Shown piece after piece: positions 8,123 through 18,117 of a stretch of DNA of 64,000 nt. The DNA is from an uncultured Pelagibacteraceae bacterium (GTDB lineage: Bacteria > Pseudomonadota > Alphaproteobacteria > Pelagibacterales > Pelagibacteraceae): contig CACMDZ010000003.1 in assembly GCA_902612575.1 (NCBI GenBank), positions 54,610 to 118,609 on the forward strand, read 5' to 3'. Each line of letters opens with the position of its first letter. The first letter of the stretch is position 1. The translations under genes were made by a program, and so were the position numbers. Below the pieces are notes generated by a model. It searched no databases. It was given only the letters and a program-made list of their open reading frames with translations, and was not told the DNA's origin.

Positions 8123-9001
8123 TTAGCTAATTTTATCTAAAAAAAAATTGGTTAAATATTTTACAGTTGCTTTTGGGTTTTGTTCTGGAATGAAATGACC
8201 TGAATTTATTGCATGTCCTTCAATTTTTTTAGTTGTATATTTCTGCCAAATTTTTACTGGTTTGAACTGTCTACCAATTACACCCTTTTTTCCCCACAAT
8301 ACTTGAATAGGAATATTAAGTTTTTTCTTTCTGTCTTTTTTATCATGATCCAAGTCAATTGTTGCAGAAGCTCTATAATCTTCGCATGATCCATGAATTC
8401 TTTTTGGTTGCTTAAAACATTTTAAATAACCTTCTTCAACTTTTCCAAATTTATGATTTCCAGACCATTTATCTAGGCAGTTTTTCATCCATTTTCTTGG
8501 ATCACTCATAATCATTCTTTCAGGTAGCCATTTAGGTTGAATTAAAAAAAACCAATGAAAGTATGCTTTAGCAAAGTCTTTAGTTGTTAATTCATACATA
8601 TCTAATGTGGGGCAAATATCTAAAACACTCAAAGCTAATATATTTTTTCTATGGTCCCTTGCTAATCTGTGAGCCACTCTTCCTCCTCTATCATGTCCAG
8701 CTACAAAGAATTTATAATAACCTAATTTTACCATTATTTGTTTCATGTCACTTGCCATTTCTCTTTTGGAATAATTAAAATGATTTTTATCTGAGGGTGG
8801 AGCTAAACTATTACCATATCCCCTTAGGTCTGCAGCAATAACTGTAAATTTTTTCGATAATTCTAGAGCAGTCTTGTGCCACATTAAATGTGTTTGTGGA
8901 TAACCATGAAGTAAAAGTAACGGTGGACCCTTACCTCCTACTCTACAGAAAATTTTACCTTTTCTAACTTTTACGTATTTTGACTTAAAACCTTTAAACA
9001 T
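8123..9001 (-). CDS. Alpha/beta hydrolase, haloacetate dehalogenase-like
   Basis: The 292-aa protein has LLLLHGYPQTHLMWH (oxyanion region), AGHDRGGRVAH with the nucleophilic Asp near residue 108, and SGHFIPEQNP with the catalytic His near 268. YFHWFFLIQP near residue 150 carries the His-Trp pair that binds halide in fluoroacetate dehalogenases, and DYRA follows later. These fit the haloacetate dehalogenase branch better than epoxide hydrolases, which would need two lid tyrosines. It has its own candidate promoter, divergent from guaC. Whether the substrate is halogenated is not proven. Confidence 0.85.
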   Translation of the reverse strand: MFKGFKSKYVKVRKGKIFCRVGGKGPPLLLLHGYPQTHLMWHKTALELSKKFTVIAADLRGYGNSLAPPSDKNHFNYSKREMASDMKQIMVKLGYYKFFVAGHDRGGRVAHRLARDHRKNILALSVLDICPTLDMYELTTKDFAKAYFHWFFLIQPKWLPERMIMSDPRKWMKNCLDKWSGNHKFGKVEEGYLKCFKQPKRIHGSCEDYRASATIDLDHDKKDRKKKLNIPIQVLWGKKGVIGRQFKPVKIWQKYTTKKIEGHAINSGHFIPEQNPKATVKYLTNFFLDKIS

Positions 9002-9024
9002 GCTTAATAATATGAATTTTTGAA

Positions 9025-9052
9025 AGTATAACTAATGAAAGCTTAGTATCAA
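9025..9052 (-). promoter_or_regulatory. Candidate promoter of the alpha/beta hydrolase gene
   Basis: On the minus strand, TTGATA (9052-9047) and TATACT (9030-9025) are 16 bp apart. Both hexamers match 5 of 6 consensus bases. It lies 24 bp upstream of the ATG at 9001 and is divergent from the guaC promoter. Confidence 0.5.
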
Positions 9053-9069
9053 TATTAATAATATTTAAT

Positions 9070-9097
9070 TTGAATTTACTTTGTGCACCTGTATAAA
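9070..9097 (+). promoter_or_regulatory. Candidate promoter of guaC
   Basis: TTGAAT (9070-9075) and TATAAA (9092-9097) are 16 bp apart. The expected start point, about 9104, lies downstream of the ORF-track start (9083) and only about 3 nt before GTG 9107. This would make guaC mRNA leaderless or nearly so. Confidence 0.45.
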
Positions 9098-9106
9098 TTC
9101 GGATTT

Positions 9107-10141
9107 GTGAGAATTGAAGAAGAATTAAAACTAGATTATTCAGACGTCCTTTTTAGACCTAAAAGAAGTACTCTGCAAAGTCGTAAAGATGTAAATCTTC
9201 TAAGAACATACAGATTTAAATATAGTAAAAATGAGTGGTCGGGTATTCCTATAATGGCTGCAAATATGGATGGGGTCGGAGAGCTTGGAATAGCTGAGAA
9301 ATTATCTGAATATGGCATGATTACATGTTTAACTAAACAACATGATGTAAAAAAAATAAAACAATTTAAAAAAATTAAATCTATTTACAAAAATATAGCT
9401 ATTAGCATTGGTACTAAAAAAGAAGATTTTGAAAATTTAAACAAAGTTTTAAGAGAGTTTGGATTTATAAAGTTCATTTGTATTGATGTTGCTAATGGTT
9501 ATTCTGAATACTTTAGTAAATTTCTTAAATCTGTAAGAGATAAATATCCTACAAAAACTATTATAGCTGGAAATGTAGTTACTGCAGATATGACGCAAGA
9601 ACTTATTTTATCTGGTGCAGATATTGTAAAAGTTGGGATTGGTCCAGGAAGTGTTTGTACAACAAGAATTCAAACTGGAGTTGGCTACCCTCAATTAAGT
9701 GCTGTAATTGAATGTGCTGATGCAGCACATGGTTTAGGAGCTCATATAATTGCAGACGGTGGATGTACATGTCCTGGAGATGTTGCAAAAGGTTTTGGTG
9801 GTGGTGCGGATTTTGTAATGTTAGGTGGAATGTTTGCAGGTCACGACGAAGGTAAAGGGAAAATAGTTAAATCAAACGGTTCAAAATATATTGAATTTTA
9901 TGGTTCAAGCTCTGAAACAGCAAATAAAAAGCATTATGGAGGATTATCAAATTACAGAAGTAGTGAAGGAAGAACTGTAAGAATTAAATATAGAGGAAAA
10001 ATAAAAGATACAATTCAAGATATTCTAGGTGGCGTTAGAAGTAGTTGCACATATGTGGGTGCACCTTCATTAAAACAATTAAGTAAATGTACTACTTTTG
10101 TAAGAGTTGCAAAACAATTTAACGATACTTTCACAAAATAA
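9107..10141 (+). CDS. guaC: GMP reductase
   Basis: The protein converts GMP to IMP with NADPH, returning guanine nucleotides to the purine pool. [20 protein letters not shown] aligns with the known GuaC N-terminus, so I start at GTG 9107 rather than at 9083. A candidate promoter between the two starts supports this. The IMPDH/GMPR barrel shows [18 protein letters not shown] with the catalytic Cys, [14 protein letters not shown], and [12 protein letters not shown]. There is no CBS insert, which distinguishes it from IMP dehydrogenase. The gene ends 2 bp before the next ORF, implying an operon. Confidence 0.95.
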   Translation: MRIEEELKLDYSDVLFRPKRSTLQSRKDVNLLRTYRFKYSKNEWSGIPIMAANMDGVGELGIAEKLSEYGMITCLTKQHDVKKIKQFKKIKSIYKNIAISIGTKKEDFENLNKVLREFGFIKFICIDVANGYSEYFSKFLKSVRDKYPTKTIIAGNVVTADMTQELILSGADIVKVGIGPGSVCTTRIQTGVGYPQLSAVIECADAAHGLGAHIIADGGCTCPGDVAKGFGGGADFVMLGGMFAGHDEGKGKIVKSNGSKYIEFYGSSSETANKKHYGGLSNYRSSEGRTVRIKYRGKIKDTIQDILGGVRSSCTYVGAPSLKQLSKCTTFVRVAKQFNDTFTK

Positions 10142-10143
10142 AA

Positions 10144-11208
10144 ATGAAAGAGTATAAAATTGCATCCATTGCAGGAGATGGAATTGGCAAAGAAGTAGTT
10201 CCAGAAGCTCAAAAAATTTTAAAAGAAGTTGCCAATCAACATCAATTTAAATTACGAATTGATGAATTTGATTTTTCATCGTGTGATTATTATGAAAAAC
10301 ACGGAAAAATGCTGCCTGATGATTGGAAGGATAAAATAGGGAGTCATGATGCTATATTTTTTGGCGCTGTTGGAATGCCAGATCGATACCCAGATCATGT
10401 TACTTTATGGGGATCACTACTTCAGTTTAGAAGAGAATTTGATCAATTTATAAATCTAAGACCAGTAAAATTATTTGAAGGTGTAAATGCCCCACTAGCT
10501 AACAAGAAACCCGGCGATATTGATATGATGATAGTTCGAGAAAATACAGAGGGAGAGTATTCTTCAGTTGGTGGAAAGATGTATCAAAACACTGAAAGAG
10601 AAATTGTAATTCAAGAAACTATTATGTCAAAACATGGGATAGACAGAGTACAAAAGTTTGCATTTGAATTAGCAAAAAAACGTAAAAGAAAAAAATTAAC
10701 TAATGCTACTAAATCTAATGGTATATCAATTACTATGCCTTACTGGGATGAAAGATTTAATGAAAACAAGAAAAGCTATCCTGAAATTGAAACTGATCAA
10801 TTTCATATTGATATATTAACTGCAAGATTTGTTTTAACTCCTGAATGGTTTGATGTTGTCGTGGCTTCAAACTTATTTGGTGATATTTTATCAGATCTAG
10901 GGCCAGCATGTACTGGAACTATAGGCATTGCACCTTCTGGGAATATTAACCCTACAAACAAATATCCATCATTATTTGAACCAGTGCATGGTTCAGCCCC
11001 AGATATAGCAGGAAAAGGTATTGCTAATCCCGTAGGACAAATATGGTCTGGTGCCATGATGTTAGATTATTTGGGAGAAAAAGAAGCTGCATCAAGAATA
11101 GTAAAATCAATCGAAAAGACTTTATTAGAAAAAAATAATAGAACAAAAGATTTAGATGGTGATAGCAACACCACAGAATGTGCTAGTAAAGTTCTAAGCA
11201 ACTTGTAG
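10144..11208 (+). CDS. Tartrate dehydrogenase / D-malate dehydrogenase family (decarboxylating hydroxyacid dehydrogenase)
   Basis: The 354-aa protein is in the isocitrate/isopropylmalate dehydrogenase superfamily. It has IASIAGDGIGKEVVPE at the N-terminus, IVRENTEGEYSSVGG near residue 133, NLFGDILSDLGP with Mg-binding Asp residues near 245, and EPVHGSAPDIAGKGIANP. The ENTEGEYS form and length fit TtuC/DmlA-type enzymes. These oxidise D-malate, tartrate or similar 2-hydroxyacids with NAD and Mn/Mg. LeuB (3-isopropylmalate) is a possible alternative but less likely from the overall motif set. It overlaps the convergent AEC transporter gene by 15 bp. Confidence 0.88.
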   Translation: MKEYKIASIAGDGIGKEVVPEAQKILKEVANQHQFKLRIDEFDFSSCDYYEKHGKMLPDDWKDKIGSHDAIFFGAVGMPDRYPDHVTLWGSLLQFRREFDQFINLRPVKLFEGVNAPLANKKPGDIDMMIVRENTEGEYSSVGGKMYQNTEREIVIQETIMSKHGIDRVQKFAFELAKKRKRKKLTNATKSNGISITMPYWDERFNENKKSYPEIETDQFHIDILTARFVLTPEWFDVVVASNLFGDILSDLGPACTGTIGIAPSGNINPTNKYPSLFEPVHGSAPDIAGKGIANPVGQIWSGAMMLDYLGEKEAASRIVKSIEKTLLEKNNRTKDLDGDSNTTECASKVLSNL

Positions 11209-12123
11209 ATATTGAATTGCAAAAAAAATTGTACCTATAGAGGCAAAAGTAGAAATAAATAGAGCTTTAATAATATTTTCAGGACTAACATTGTAAGCTG
11301 AACATAATACTACCGCAGTGTGTCCACACGGTGCTACACTTACAAAAAATGCACCTGGTATTTTTTCAGGTAATCCAGCATCAAAAAATATAAATGCTAT
11401 GATTAATAAAATTAGCGGAGATATTACCAACTTTAAAATAGAGATGGTTGAAGTTAATTTATTAATAACTTTGTGAGTATAAAAAGAAAGAGTAATACCA
11501 ATTGCAAACAAACCAACAGGAGAAACACAGGCCGCTAAAACAGATAGCACGTAATCAATCGGCGTATTATCAATTTTATAGTTAAATATAAAAAGCAAAA
11601 GTCCAATTAAAATTGAAAATATCATTGGATTAAAAGTCACATTCCTCAGAAAAAACAGTAATTTAATATTTTTTTTTGTAGTTAATTCTAAGAAAAAAGT
11701 AATCACAGATAGTAATATAACTCCATCCATTAATATTATACTGGTAACTTGTGTTATAACTTCTGTTCCAAAATAAATTTTTGTAATTGGTAATAATAAA
11801 GTTACGTGGTTAGACAAGGAAACCATAAGTGACCATATAATTGACTCAGGTATGGGTCTTTTAAAAAGTTTACTTGTCACAAAAAAAGTAAGCAAACCTA
11901 GAGAAGCTTGCATTAAAAAATATGAAATTATTTGCTTAATGTCTACCTGTCCAATTTCACTCTGTGCAACAAATTTTATAATTAGTGCAGGTACCGCAAC
12001 GTAGAATAAAAATAAGTTCAAAACTTTTGCATGGCTTAGATCAAATATTTTCAGTCTTCCAAATATAAATCCGAGCAAAGTTATAAAAATAAAAGGTGTT
12101 AACCCAAGAAAGATGGAATACAT
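11194..12123 (-). CDS. AEC (auxin efflux carrier) family transporter
   Basis: The 309-aa hydrophobic protein has about ten membrane segments in two inverted bundles, starting FLGLTPFIFITLLGFIFGRL. The conserved C-terminal APCGHTAVVLCSAYN segment carries polar residues in the helix break. AEC members move organic anions such as malate or malonate. It is the last gene of the minus-strand run after the TauD-type dioxygenase (4 bp gap). The convergent overlap with the tartrate/malate dehydrogenase gene is suggestive of shared organic-acid metabolism but proves nothing. Confidence 0.85.
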   Translation of the reverse strand: MYSIFLGLTPFIFITLLGFIFGRLKIFDLSHAKVLNLFLFYVAVPALIIKFVAQSEIGQVDIKQIISYFLMQASLGLLTFFVTSKLFKRPIPESIIWSLMVSLSNHVTLLLPITKIYFGTEVITQVTSIILMDGVILLSVITFFLELTTKKNIKLLFFLRNVTFNPMIFSILIGLLLFIFNYKIDNTPIDYVLSVLAACVSPVGLFAIGITLSFYTHKVINKLTSTISILKLVISPLILLIIAFIFFDAGLPEKIPGAFFVSVAPCGHTAVVLCSAYNVSPENIIKALFISTFASIGTIFFAIQYLQVA

Positions 12124-12127
12124 TTGA

Positions 12128-12919
12128 TTATAATATTGTTATTCTGTGAAGAATTCTATTTCCTTTAAAAGGAGTAGCTTGATGAAGCATTGCTCTATTA
12201 TCCCAAATAGCAAGCTGGTCTTTTTCCCATTCTAAAGCATATTGAAATTTTTTTTTAGTCTGGTGACTGAATAAAAAATTTTTTAATTTATTTTTATGTT
12301 TAGTCATATTTGTGTTAAATTTTATAAAGTGTCCAGGGCTACAGTATATAGTTTTTTTATTATTAATAGTTTTAATAATCTTGTGACTTGCAATTAATTC
12401 TTTTGAAATTTTTCCCTTTTCTTTCTCTCTTTCAACTGTGGTAATTGATATAGGTCCATGTGATGAGTAAATGCCTTTTAATTTATTAAGTCTAATTTTC
12501 TGATTATTAGTCAGTTTTTCATATGCTAAATACTGTGAAGAAAACTCAGTATTTGCAACACCTTTTTTTGGTACCAATTTTGATAGCAACATTGTGTATC
12601 TTGGTGGTTTTTTTGTATATGAAGAGTCTGTATGAAATTGTTCACCAAAGCTTGGTCCCTTGTCTGAGGATTTTCTTTGTACAACAGTAATTTGTGGGTA
12701 TTTTTTATTTAATCCTCTCAACCTTGGATAGTTCGCAGGTTTCCCAAATTTTTGTGCAAAATTTAGATAAGCTTTAGAATTAAGCTTTTGTTTTGGAAAA
12801 TAAATCATACCATATTTATCAAGTGTAGATTTTATTTGTTTCAATTCATTTTTATTAATTTTATTGAGATTACAAATAATCTCTGCTGCCTTATTTTTTT
12901 TAGGAATAATTTTAAACAT
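12128..12919 (-). CDS. TauD/TfdA family Fe(II)/2-oxoglutarate dioxygenase
   Basis: The 263-aa protein has the 2-His-1-carboxylate facial triad: QFHTDSSYTKKPPRY near residue 90 (HxD) and MLHQATPF near 240 (distal His). ILHRITIL provides the 2-oxoglutarate-binding Arg. TauD-type enzymes hydroxylate small molecules such as taurine or betaines and need ferrous iron. Its start shares one base with the stop of the FAD/GcvT gene (TAATG), and the whole run lies downstream of the iron transporter fbpABC. The substrate is unknown. Confidence 0.88.
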   Translation of the reverse strand: MFKIIPKKNKAAEIICNLNKINKNELKQIKSTLDKYGMIYFPKQKLNSKAYLNFAQKFGKPANYPRLRGLNKKYPQITVVQRKSSDKGPSFGEQFHTDSSYTKKPPRYTMLLSKLVPKKGVANTEFSSQYLAYEKLTNNQKIRLNKLKGIYSSHGPISITTVEREKEKGKISKELIASHKIIKTINNKKTIYCSPGHFIKFNTNMTKHKNKLKNFLFSHQTKKKFQYALEWEKDQLAIWDNRAMLHQATPFKGNRILHRITIL

Positions 12920-15363
12920 TAGGCATTTTTAATGTTTTTTTGATTAAGTGGCTTTTGAATTAATGAAACAGGATATTTTTTCTTTTCTATTTCAATAGAT
13001 AAATTTTTATCAATTAAATTTTTAATTGTATTACCAGAATTTACATAACCAAAAGACATATTTTTTTCAAAATTGAATGAATAATTCCCTGAAGTTGTTC
13101 TACCAATTATTTTATCATCTAAGTAAATTGGTTCTTCATGAAGCAGCAGAGGTTGTCCTGGTTTATTATCTTTAAGAACCATCATTGCGAACAATTTTGT
13201 TGGTTTTTGATCTTTAATTTTTAATAAAGCTTCTTTTCCAATAAAATTAATATTTTTTTTATAACTGATAGCAAATTGAAGTCCTGCTTGGTATTGATTC
13301 TCCTCGGGGGATATATCATGCCCCCAATGTAAAAACCCACTTTCCATTCTCATTATATCCATTGCGTGCGCCCCACATAGAGATAAATTATGATTTTTAC
13401 CTTCATTGACTATAGTTAAGAAAAGTTTTTTGCTATCTTCTATCTTTACATATAACTCAAATCCAATTTCACCCACATAGGACAGTCTTTGAGCCCAAAC
13501 ATCAATTCCATCTATATTCACCTTTTTACCATGACTAAATTTTATTCCTTCATTTGAAAAATCATTATCACTTATATTTGATAATAGTTTTCTGGTATTT
13601 GGTCCATACAATCCTAAGCATGCAAAATCCTCTGTTACATCTTTAAAGTTTATTTTTTCTGAGAGGTATTTTTTTATATGAAATTTATCGTGTTCTCTTG
13701 TTGCAGCTGGACCTATTATTCTAAAATGATTTTTAGTCAGGCAAGTTATAGTTACATCTGTCTCTATACCACCATCTTCATTTAGCATCTGGGTGTAAGT
13801 TGATCTACCCTCAACATCTTTTATATTTGCTGTACACAATTTTTGTAATTCATCATGGACATTTTCTCCAGCAAGATCAAATTTAGAAAAAGGTGTTAAT
13901 TCGAATAATCCGACATTTTTTCTTGTATTTTTGGTCTCATATTCAGCAGATGGATACCAATTTTGATAACCAAAACTGTATTCATATTCAGCTTTTGCAC
14001 CATTTAAAGAATACCACATGGGTCTCTCAAAACCGCCTGAAGATCCAAAACAAGCACCTAATTTTTTTAATTCTTCATGGTATGGTAAAGTGATTTGGTT
14101 TCTTGAAGTTTGATGTTGTTTATATGGCCAATGCATTCCATATAAATCGCCAAGTGTCTCTGTCACTCTTTCCATAATAAATTTTTTTGAAGAATGGAAT
14201 TGTAGAAATCTTTTTATATCTACCGAGAATAAATCCTCATTAATATGTCCATTGATCATCCATTCAGCAGTAACACGACCTGCGCCACCTGAACTTGCTA
14301 TACCGATGCTATTAAACCCGCAACAAGTGAATAAGTTTTTTATTTCTGGAGTCTCTCCTAATAAATATTGCGTATCAGGTGTAAAAGATTCTGGGCCAGA
14401 GAAAAATTTTCTAATTCCTGCATTTTCTAACATTGGCAATCTATGAAAAGATTTTTTTAAATAAGGTTCAAAATGATCAAAATCATCTGGCAATTCTCCA
14501 AAAGAAAAATTTTCTGGTACAATACCAGTATCTTTAAAAGCAGGTTTGGCATTTGGTTCAAAAATTCCAACTAACATTTTCCCAGCATCTTCTTTTAGAT
14601 AAAGACAATTATTATAATCTCTCAAAACTGGTAAATTTGTAGGTAGATCTTTCATCGGCTCCGTGATCACATAAAAATGTTCATTAGGATATAATGGAAT
14701 ACTCACATTCATTTTTTCACCAATTTGCCTAGACCACATACCAGTAGCTAGAACAATATACTCACAATCTATTTTTCCTTGTTCAGTCTCTACTCCAACT
14801 ATAGATTTATTTTTGACCAAAATTTTTGTAACAGGTGTTTTTTCAAAAATTTTTGCACCTTCCATCCTAGCCGCTTTTGCTAAAACGTTGGTGACACCTA
14901 CTGGATCAGCCTGTCCATCTTTAGGCATAAAAACACTTCCAATAATATCCTCGTTATTTACTACTGGGTATAAATCTTTTGTTTGTTTTTTATCTAAAAC
15001 TTGCACTTCAACATCTGATAATTGAGCTGTCGTTGCTTGTCTTAGTAACTCTTGCATTCTATCATTTGTTGTTGCAACTGTAATTGCACCATTTTGTTTT
15101 AATCCAATTGATAAACCAGTCTTTTTTTCTAAATCTTGGTAAAGATCTAAAGTATATTTTCTAAGTTTTGTTATAGTTGATGATGCTCCTAATTGGCCCA
15201 TAAGACCGGCAGCGTGCCAAGTTGTTCCTGATGTCAATTGATCTCTTTCTAATAAAACGACATCTTTCCAACCAAATTTAGCAAGATGGTATGCGCATGA
15301 TGTACCTGCAACACCGCCTCCAATTACTACAACTTTTGAGCTTTTTGGTAATTCTTTATCCAT
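12919..15363 (-). CDS. FAD-dependent dimethylglycine/sarcosine dehydrogenase-type protein with GcvT domain (paralogue A)
   Basis: The ORF-track start at 15384 is a TTG, so I use ATG 15363 (MDKELPK), giving 814 aa. An N-terminal DAO-type FAD domain has KVVVIGGGVAGTSCAYHL, then SGTTWHAAGL. The His in that motif is the covalent FAD site of dimethylglycine/sarcosine dehydrogenases. The C-terminal half (about 430 onward) is a GcvT/THF-binding domain (LGLYGPNTRKLL, LCGAHAMDIMRMESG). Such enzymes oxidatively demethylate N-methyl amino acids, pass formaldehyde to THF and electrons to ETF. It follows fbpC by 27 bp and shares a base with the TauD gene. The exact substrate is uncertain. Confidence 0.9.
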   Translation of the reverse strand: MDKELPKSSKVVVIGGGVAGTSCAYHLAKFGWKDVVLLERDQLTSGTTWHAAGLMGQLGASSTITKLRKYTLDLYQDLEKKTGLSIGLKQNGAITVATTNDRMQELLRQATTAQLSDVEVQVLDKKQTKDLYPVVNNEDIIGSVFMPKDGQADPVGVTNVLAKAARMEGAKIFEKTPVTKILVKNKSIVGVETEQGKIDCEYIVLATGMWSRQIGEKMNVSIPLYPNEHFYVITEPMKDLPTNLPVLRDYNNCLYLKEDAGKMLVGIFEPNAKPAFKDTGIVPENFSFGELPDDFDHFEPYLKKSFHRLPMLENAGIRKFFSGPESFTPDTQYLLGETPEIKNLFTCCGFNSIGIASSGGAGRVTAEWMINGHINEDLFSVDIKRFLQFHSSKKFIMERVTETLGDLYGMHWPYKQHQTSRNQITLPYHEELKKLGACFGSSGGFERPMWYSLNGAKAEYEYSFGYQNWYPSAEYETKNTRKNVGLFELTPFSKFDLAGENVHDELQKLCTANIKDVEGRSTYTQMLNEDGGIETDVTITCLTKNHFRIIGPAATREHDKFHIKKYLSEKINFKDVTEDFACLGLYGPNTRKLLSNISDNDFSNEGIKFSHGKKVNIDGIDVWAQRLSYVGEIGFELYVKIEDSKKLFLTIVNEGKNHNLSLCGAHAMDIMRMESGFLHWGHDISPEENQYQAGLQFAISYKKNINFIGKEALLKIKDQKPTKLFAMMVLKDNKPGQPLLLHEEPIYLDDKIIGRTTSGNYSFNFEKNMSFGYVNSGNTIKNLIDKNLSIEIEKKKYPVSLIQKPLNQKNIKNA

Positions 15364-15390
15364 GGATTTATTATTAACGTACAATAATAA

Positions 15391-16449
15391 TTAAAAACAG
15401 ACAATGTGGTCAATATGAATTGGTCTTTTAATACCAAATTTTTCATCTATCTCATGTTGATGAATATGATGAGAATGTACGAATACAGGAATTTGTAAGT
15501 TACTTTCAGTTTTAAGGGTGTAGATAAAATTTGTTCCTCTGAATTTTCGATCAACTACTTCCAATTTTAAATTACTTTTGTCATCATGCTCTAGATCTTC
15601 AGGTTGCAATAAAAGTTTAACATCAGATCCATTAGGGTAATGTTTTACAAAATTGCCTTGGATTGTTCCTAGATCTTTATTTTCTAAACTATTCTCACTT
15701 GTTACTTTTGCTGGAATTAATATTCCTCTATTTAAAAAATTTACAACCTCAATTGAATTTGGAAAGTGATAAACATTGTATGGGTCGTCAAATTGTTTAA
15801 GTTGTTTATTTAAAATAATTCCACACTTGCTTCCCAAATAAAAAGCTTCATATGAGTCATGTGTTACAATAATAGTTGTTATTTTAGATTTGCTTAATAA
15901 TTGTTTTAACTCAACTTGAATTTCTTCTTTAAAACTTTGATCAACATTTGAAAGTGGTTCATCTAGAAGAAGTAAATCTGGATTAGAAACTAATGATCTT
16001 GCAAGCGATGCTCTTTGAGCTTCTCCAGCACTTATTTCATGAGGATATTTATTTAATATTTTTTTTAGGTTTAAAAAACTAATTATTTCTTTTGGATTTA
16101 TTTTCTTTTTCTTTTTACTTTTTTTTTCAGTACCAATTAAAATATTTTTTTCTACGTTGTAGTGAGGAAATAAACTATTTTCTTGAAAAGCAAGTGATAT
16201 GTTTCGGTCCTCTGGTTCAACATGTTTGTTCTTTGAGGACATTAACTTGTTATTTATTGTTATTGATCCATTAACGATCTTCTCTAATCCAGCAATAGTT
16301 CTTAGAATTGTTGTTTTTCCTATTCCAGATGGCCCTAATAGACAAATTATATCGCCTTCATTTTGAATTGAAAAAGAGACGTTTTTTACTTTAGTTTGAC
16401 CACTAACTATAAAGTCAACATTTTTAATTTCTAAAAAATTTTTACTCAT
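15391..16449 (-). CDS. fbpC: Ferric iron ABC transporter ATP-binding protein (FbpC-like)
   Basis: The 352-aa ATPase has Walker A LLGPSGIGKTTILRTIAGLE near residue 35, a Q-loop (LAFQENSLFPHYNV), the signature EISAGEAQRASLARSL (ISAGE instead of LSGGQ), Walker B LLLLDEPLS, and the switch His (IIVTHD). The C-terminal extension from about residue 240 is a TOBE-like regulatory domain typical of FbpC/PotA. It overlaps the permease gene by 8 bp. Together with fbpA and fbpB it would import periplasmic Fe(III). Confidence 0.9.
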   Translation of the reverse strand: MSKNFLEIKNVDFIVSGQTKVKNVSFSIQNEGDIICLLGPSGIGKTTILRTIAGLEKIVNGSITINNKLMSSKNKHVEPEDRNISLAFQENSLFPHYNVEKNILIGTEKKSKKKKKINPKEIISFLNLKKILNKYPHEISAGEAQRASLARSLVSNPDLLLLDEPLSNVDQSFKEEIQVELKQLLSKSKITTIIVTHDSYEAFYLGSKCGIILNKQLKQFDDPYNVYHFPNSIEVVNFLNRGILIPAKVTSENSLENKDLGTIQGNFVKHYPNGSDVKLLLQPEDLEHDDKSNLKLEVVDRKFRGTNFIYTLKTESNLQIPVFVHSHHIHQHEIDEKFGIKRPIHIDHIVCF

Positions 16450-18070
16450 TATTATCTTTTAAAATATATTTAGAAGATATTGTAATAAAAAAAGCTGCAA
16501 TTAAAATTAAAAATAATGATGGTACTGCTGCTGCTTCAAGCATGTCCTCGGATGCAGAAATATATGCTGTTGTTGCAAATGTTTCAAAATTAAAAGGTCT
16601 TAAAACTAAGGTAATTGGTAATTCTCTAATTATTTCCAGCGAAATTAGTATAATTACAAATAAAAGTGAATTTCTTAAATATGGAATGTGGATATTAAAA
16701 AAAGTCTTTCTTTTTGAATAACCAAGTAGATAGGCACTTTCATCAACTGAAAAATTTATTTTTTCATAACCAGATTTAATCCCATTAAATGCTAATGAAT
16801 AAAAACGAATGAAATAAACAATTATTAATCCTAAGATTGACCCAATAAATATTTTTTTAATAGATAAAAAACCAAGAGATTTAATTATATTATTATCAAA
16901 CCATGCAATAAAAGTTATAAAGGCTACAGCTAATATTACACCTGGTATTGCATATCCTGATATTGATAGTGTCGATAAAAAATTAAGAGTTTTATTTTTG
17001 GAAACACGGTTACCATAATTTGAAAGCAATGCAAAAAATATTAAAACAATACTGGATAGTGTCACTAAATATAAAGTATTTAATAAAAGGTTAATTACAT
17101 TTACATCAAAAAAGTTTTCTGGAAATTTAATTGTCCAATAGACCATTTGACTTAATGGGAATAAAAAACTAAAAAAAAATAATAGAAAACAAAACAAGAA
17201 TGCAAAAAAAGAATTTATACCTGAGAGTTTTATTTTTTCTTTTTGTTTAAATCCACCTCTAGAGTCCAAATGATATTTTGCCTTTTTTCTAGATAGTTTT
17301 TCTGTTAAAAATAAAATGAATATGAATAATAGTAAAAAGAAAGATATTCTATTTGCAAAAGCTAAATCATCAAATGTTATCCATGCATTATAAATACCTG
17401 TTGTAAGAGTATTAACTGAAAAAAAGTCAACAGCTCCAAATTCTGCCAATGTTTCCATTGCAACTAAAGATAGACCTGCAACAATTGCAGGTCGTGAAGC
17501 AGGTAAAATAATAAAAAAAAAAGATTTAAATTTCGAAAAACCTAAGTTTTTTCCAAGTTCAATTAAGTTTTGTGATTGATATAAAAATGAAGATCTTCCT
17601 AATATGTAAACATAAGCGTAAAGTGAAAATGAAATTGATAAAATTAATCCAAACATACCGTCAAATTTTGGTATATGTTGATTAAATTCGCCTTCACCAA
17701 ATAAGGTCTTTAATATAGTAAATGCTGTTCCGTAATTATCAAAGAAGGCAAATAACGAATATGCATATATATAAGGTGGAATTGCAAAAGATAAAATTAA
17801 AGCCCATTTAAAAAAGTTAACTCCAGGAAATTCATAAAACGACACTAAATATGATGCTCCTACTCCCAAGATAAAAGTTAAAATTAAAACACCAATCAAA
17901 AGCAATAAAGAATTAAGAATATACTCAAATAGAAAAGTGGATTTTAAAATTTCAAAATATCGAGAAGTTTCTTCAAAAAAACTAATTGAAACGGTTATAA
18001 TTGGAATAATAACAAGTAATGAAACTAATAAAGAGCTTAAAAACCATATATTAAGTTTGTTTGAATTCAT
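16442..18070 (-). CDS. fbpB: Ferric iron ABC transporter permease (FbpB-like, fused two-domain)
   Basis: The 542-aa protein has about twelve membrane helices in two homologous halves. EAA-type loops are ELGKNLGFSKFKSFFFIILP in the first half and SAYLLGYSKRKTFFNIHIP in the second. This duplicated arrangement is the norm for FbpB/SfuB. It overlaps fbpC by 8 bp. A strong hairpin at 18118-18150 separates it from the upstream small ORF and fbpA, which probably lowers permease expression relative to the binding protein. Confidence 0.9.
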   Translation of the reverse strand: MNSNKLNIWFLSSLLVSLLVIIPIITVSISFFEETSRYFEILKSTFLFEYILNSLLLLIGVLILTFILGVGASYLVSFYEFPGVNFFKWALILSFAIPPYIYAYSLFAFFDNYGTAFTILKTLFGEGEFNQHIPKFDGMFGLILSISFSLYAYVYILGRSSFLYQSQNLIELGKNLGFSKFKSFFFIILPASRPAIVAGLSLVAMETLAEFGAVDFFSVNTLTTGIYNAWITFDDLAFANRISFFLLLFIFILFLTEKLSRKKAKYHLDSRGGFKQKEKIKLSGINSFFAFLFCFLLFFFSFLFPLSQMVYWTIKFPENFFDVNVINLLLNTLYLVTLSSIVLIFFALLSNYGNRVSKNKTLNFLSTLSISGYAIPGVILAVAFITFIAWFDNNIIKSLGFLSIKKIFIGSILGLIIVYFIRFYSLAFNGIKSGYEKINFSVDESAYLLGYSKRKTFFNIHIPYLRNSLLFVIILISLEIIRELPITLVLRPFNFETFATTAYISASEDMLEAAAVPSLFLILIAAFFITISSKYILKDNNE

Positions 18071-18117
18071 AAGAGTAATTTAATTTAATCTTCAATATAG
18101 TCTCAATTTAATAATTT

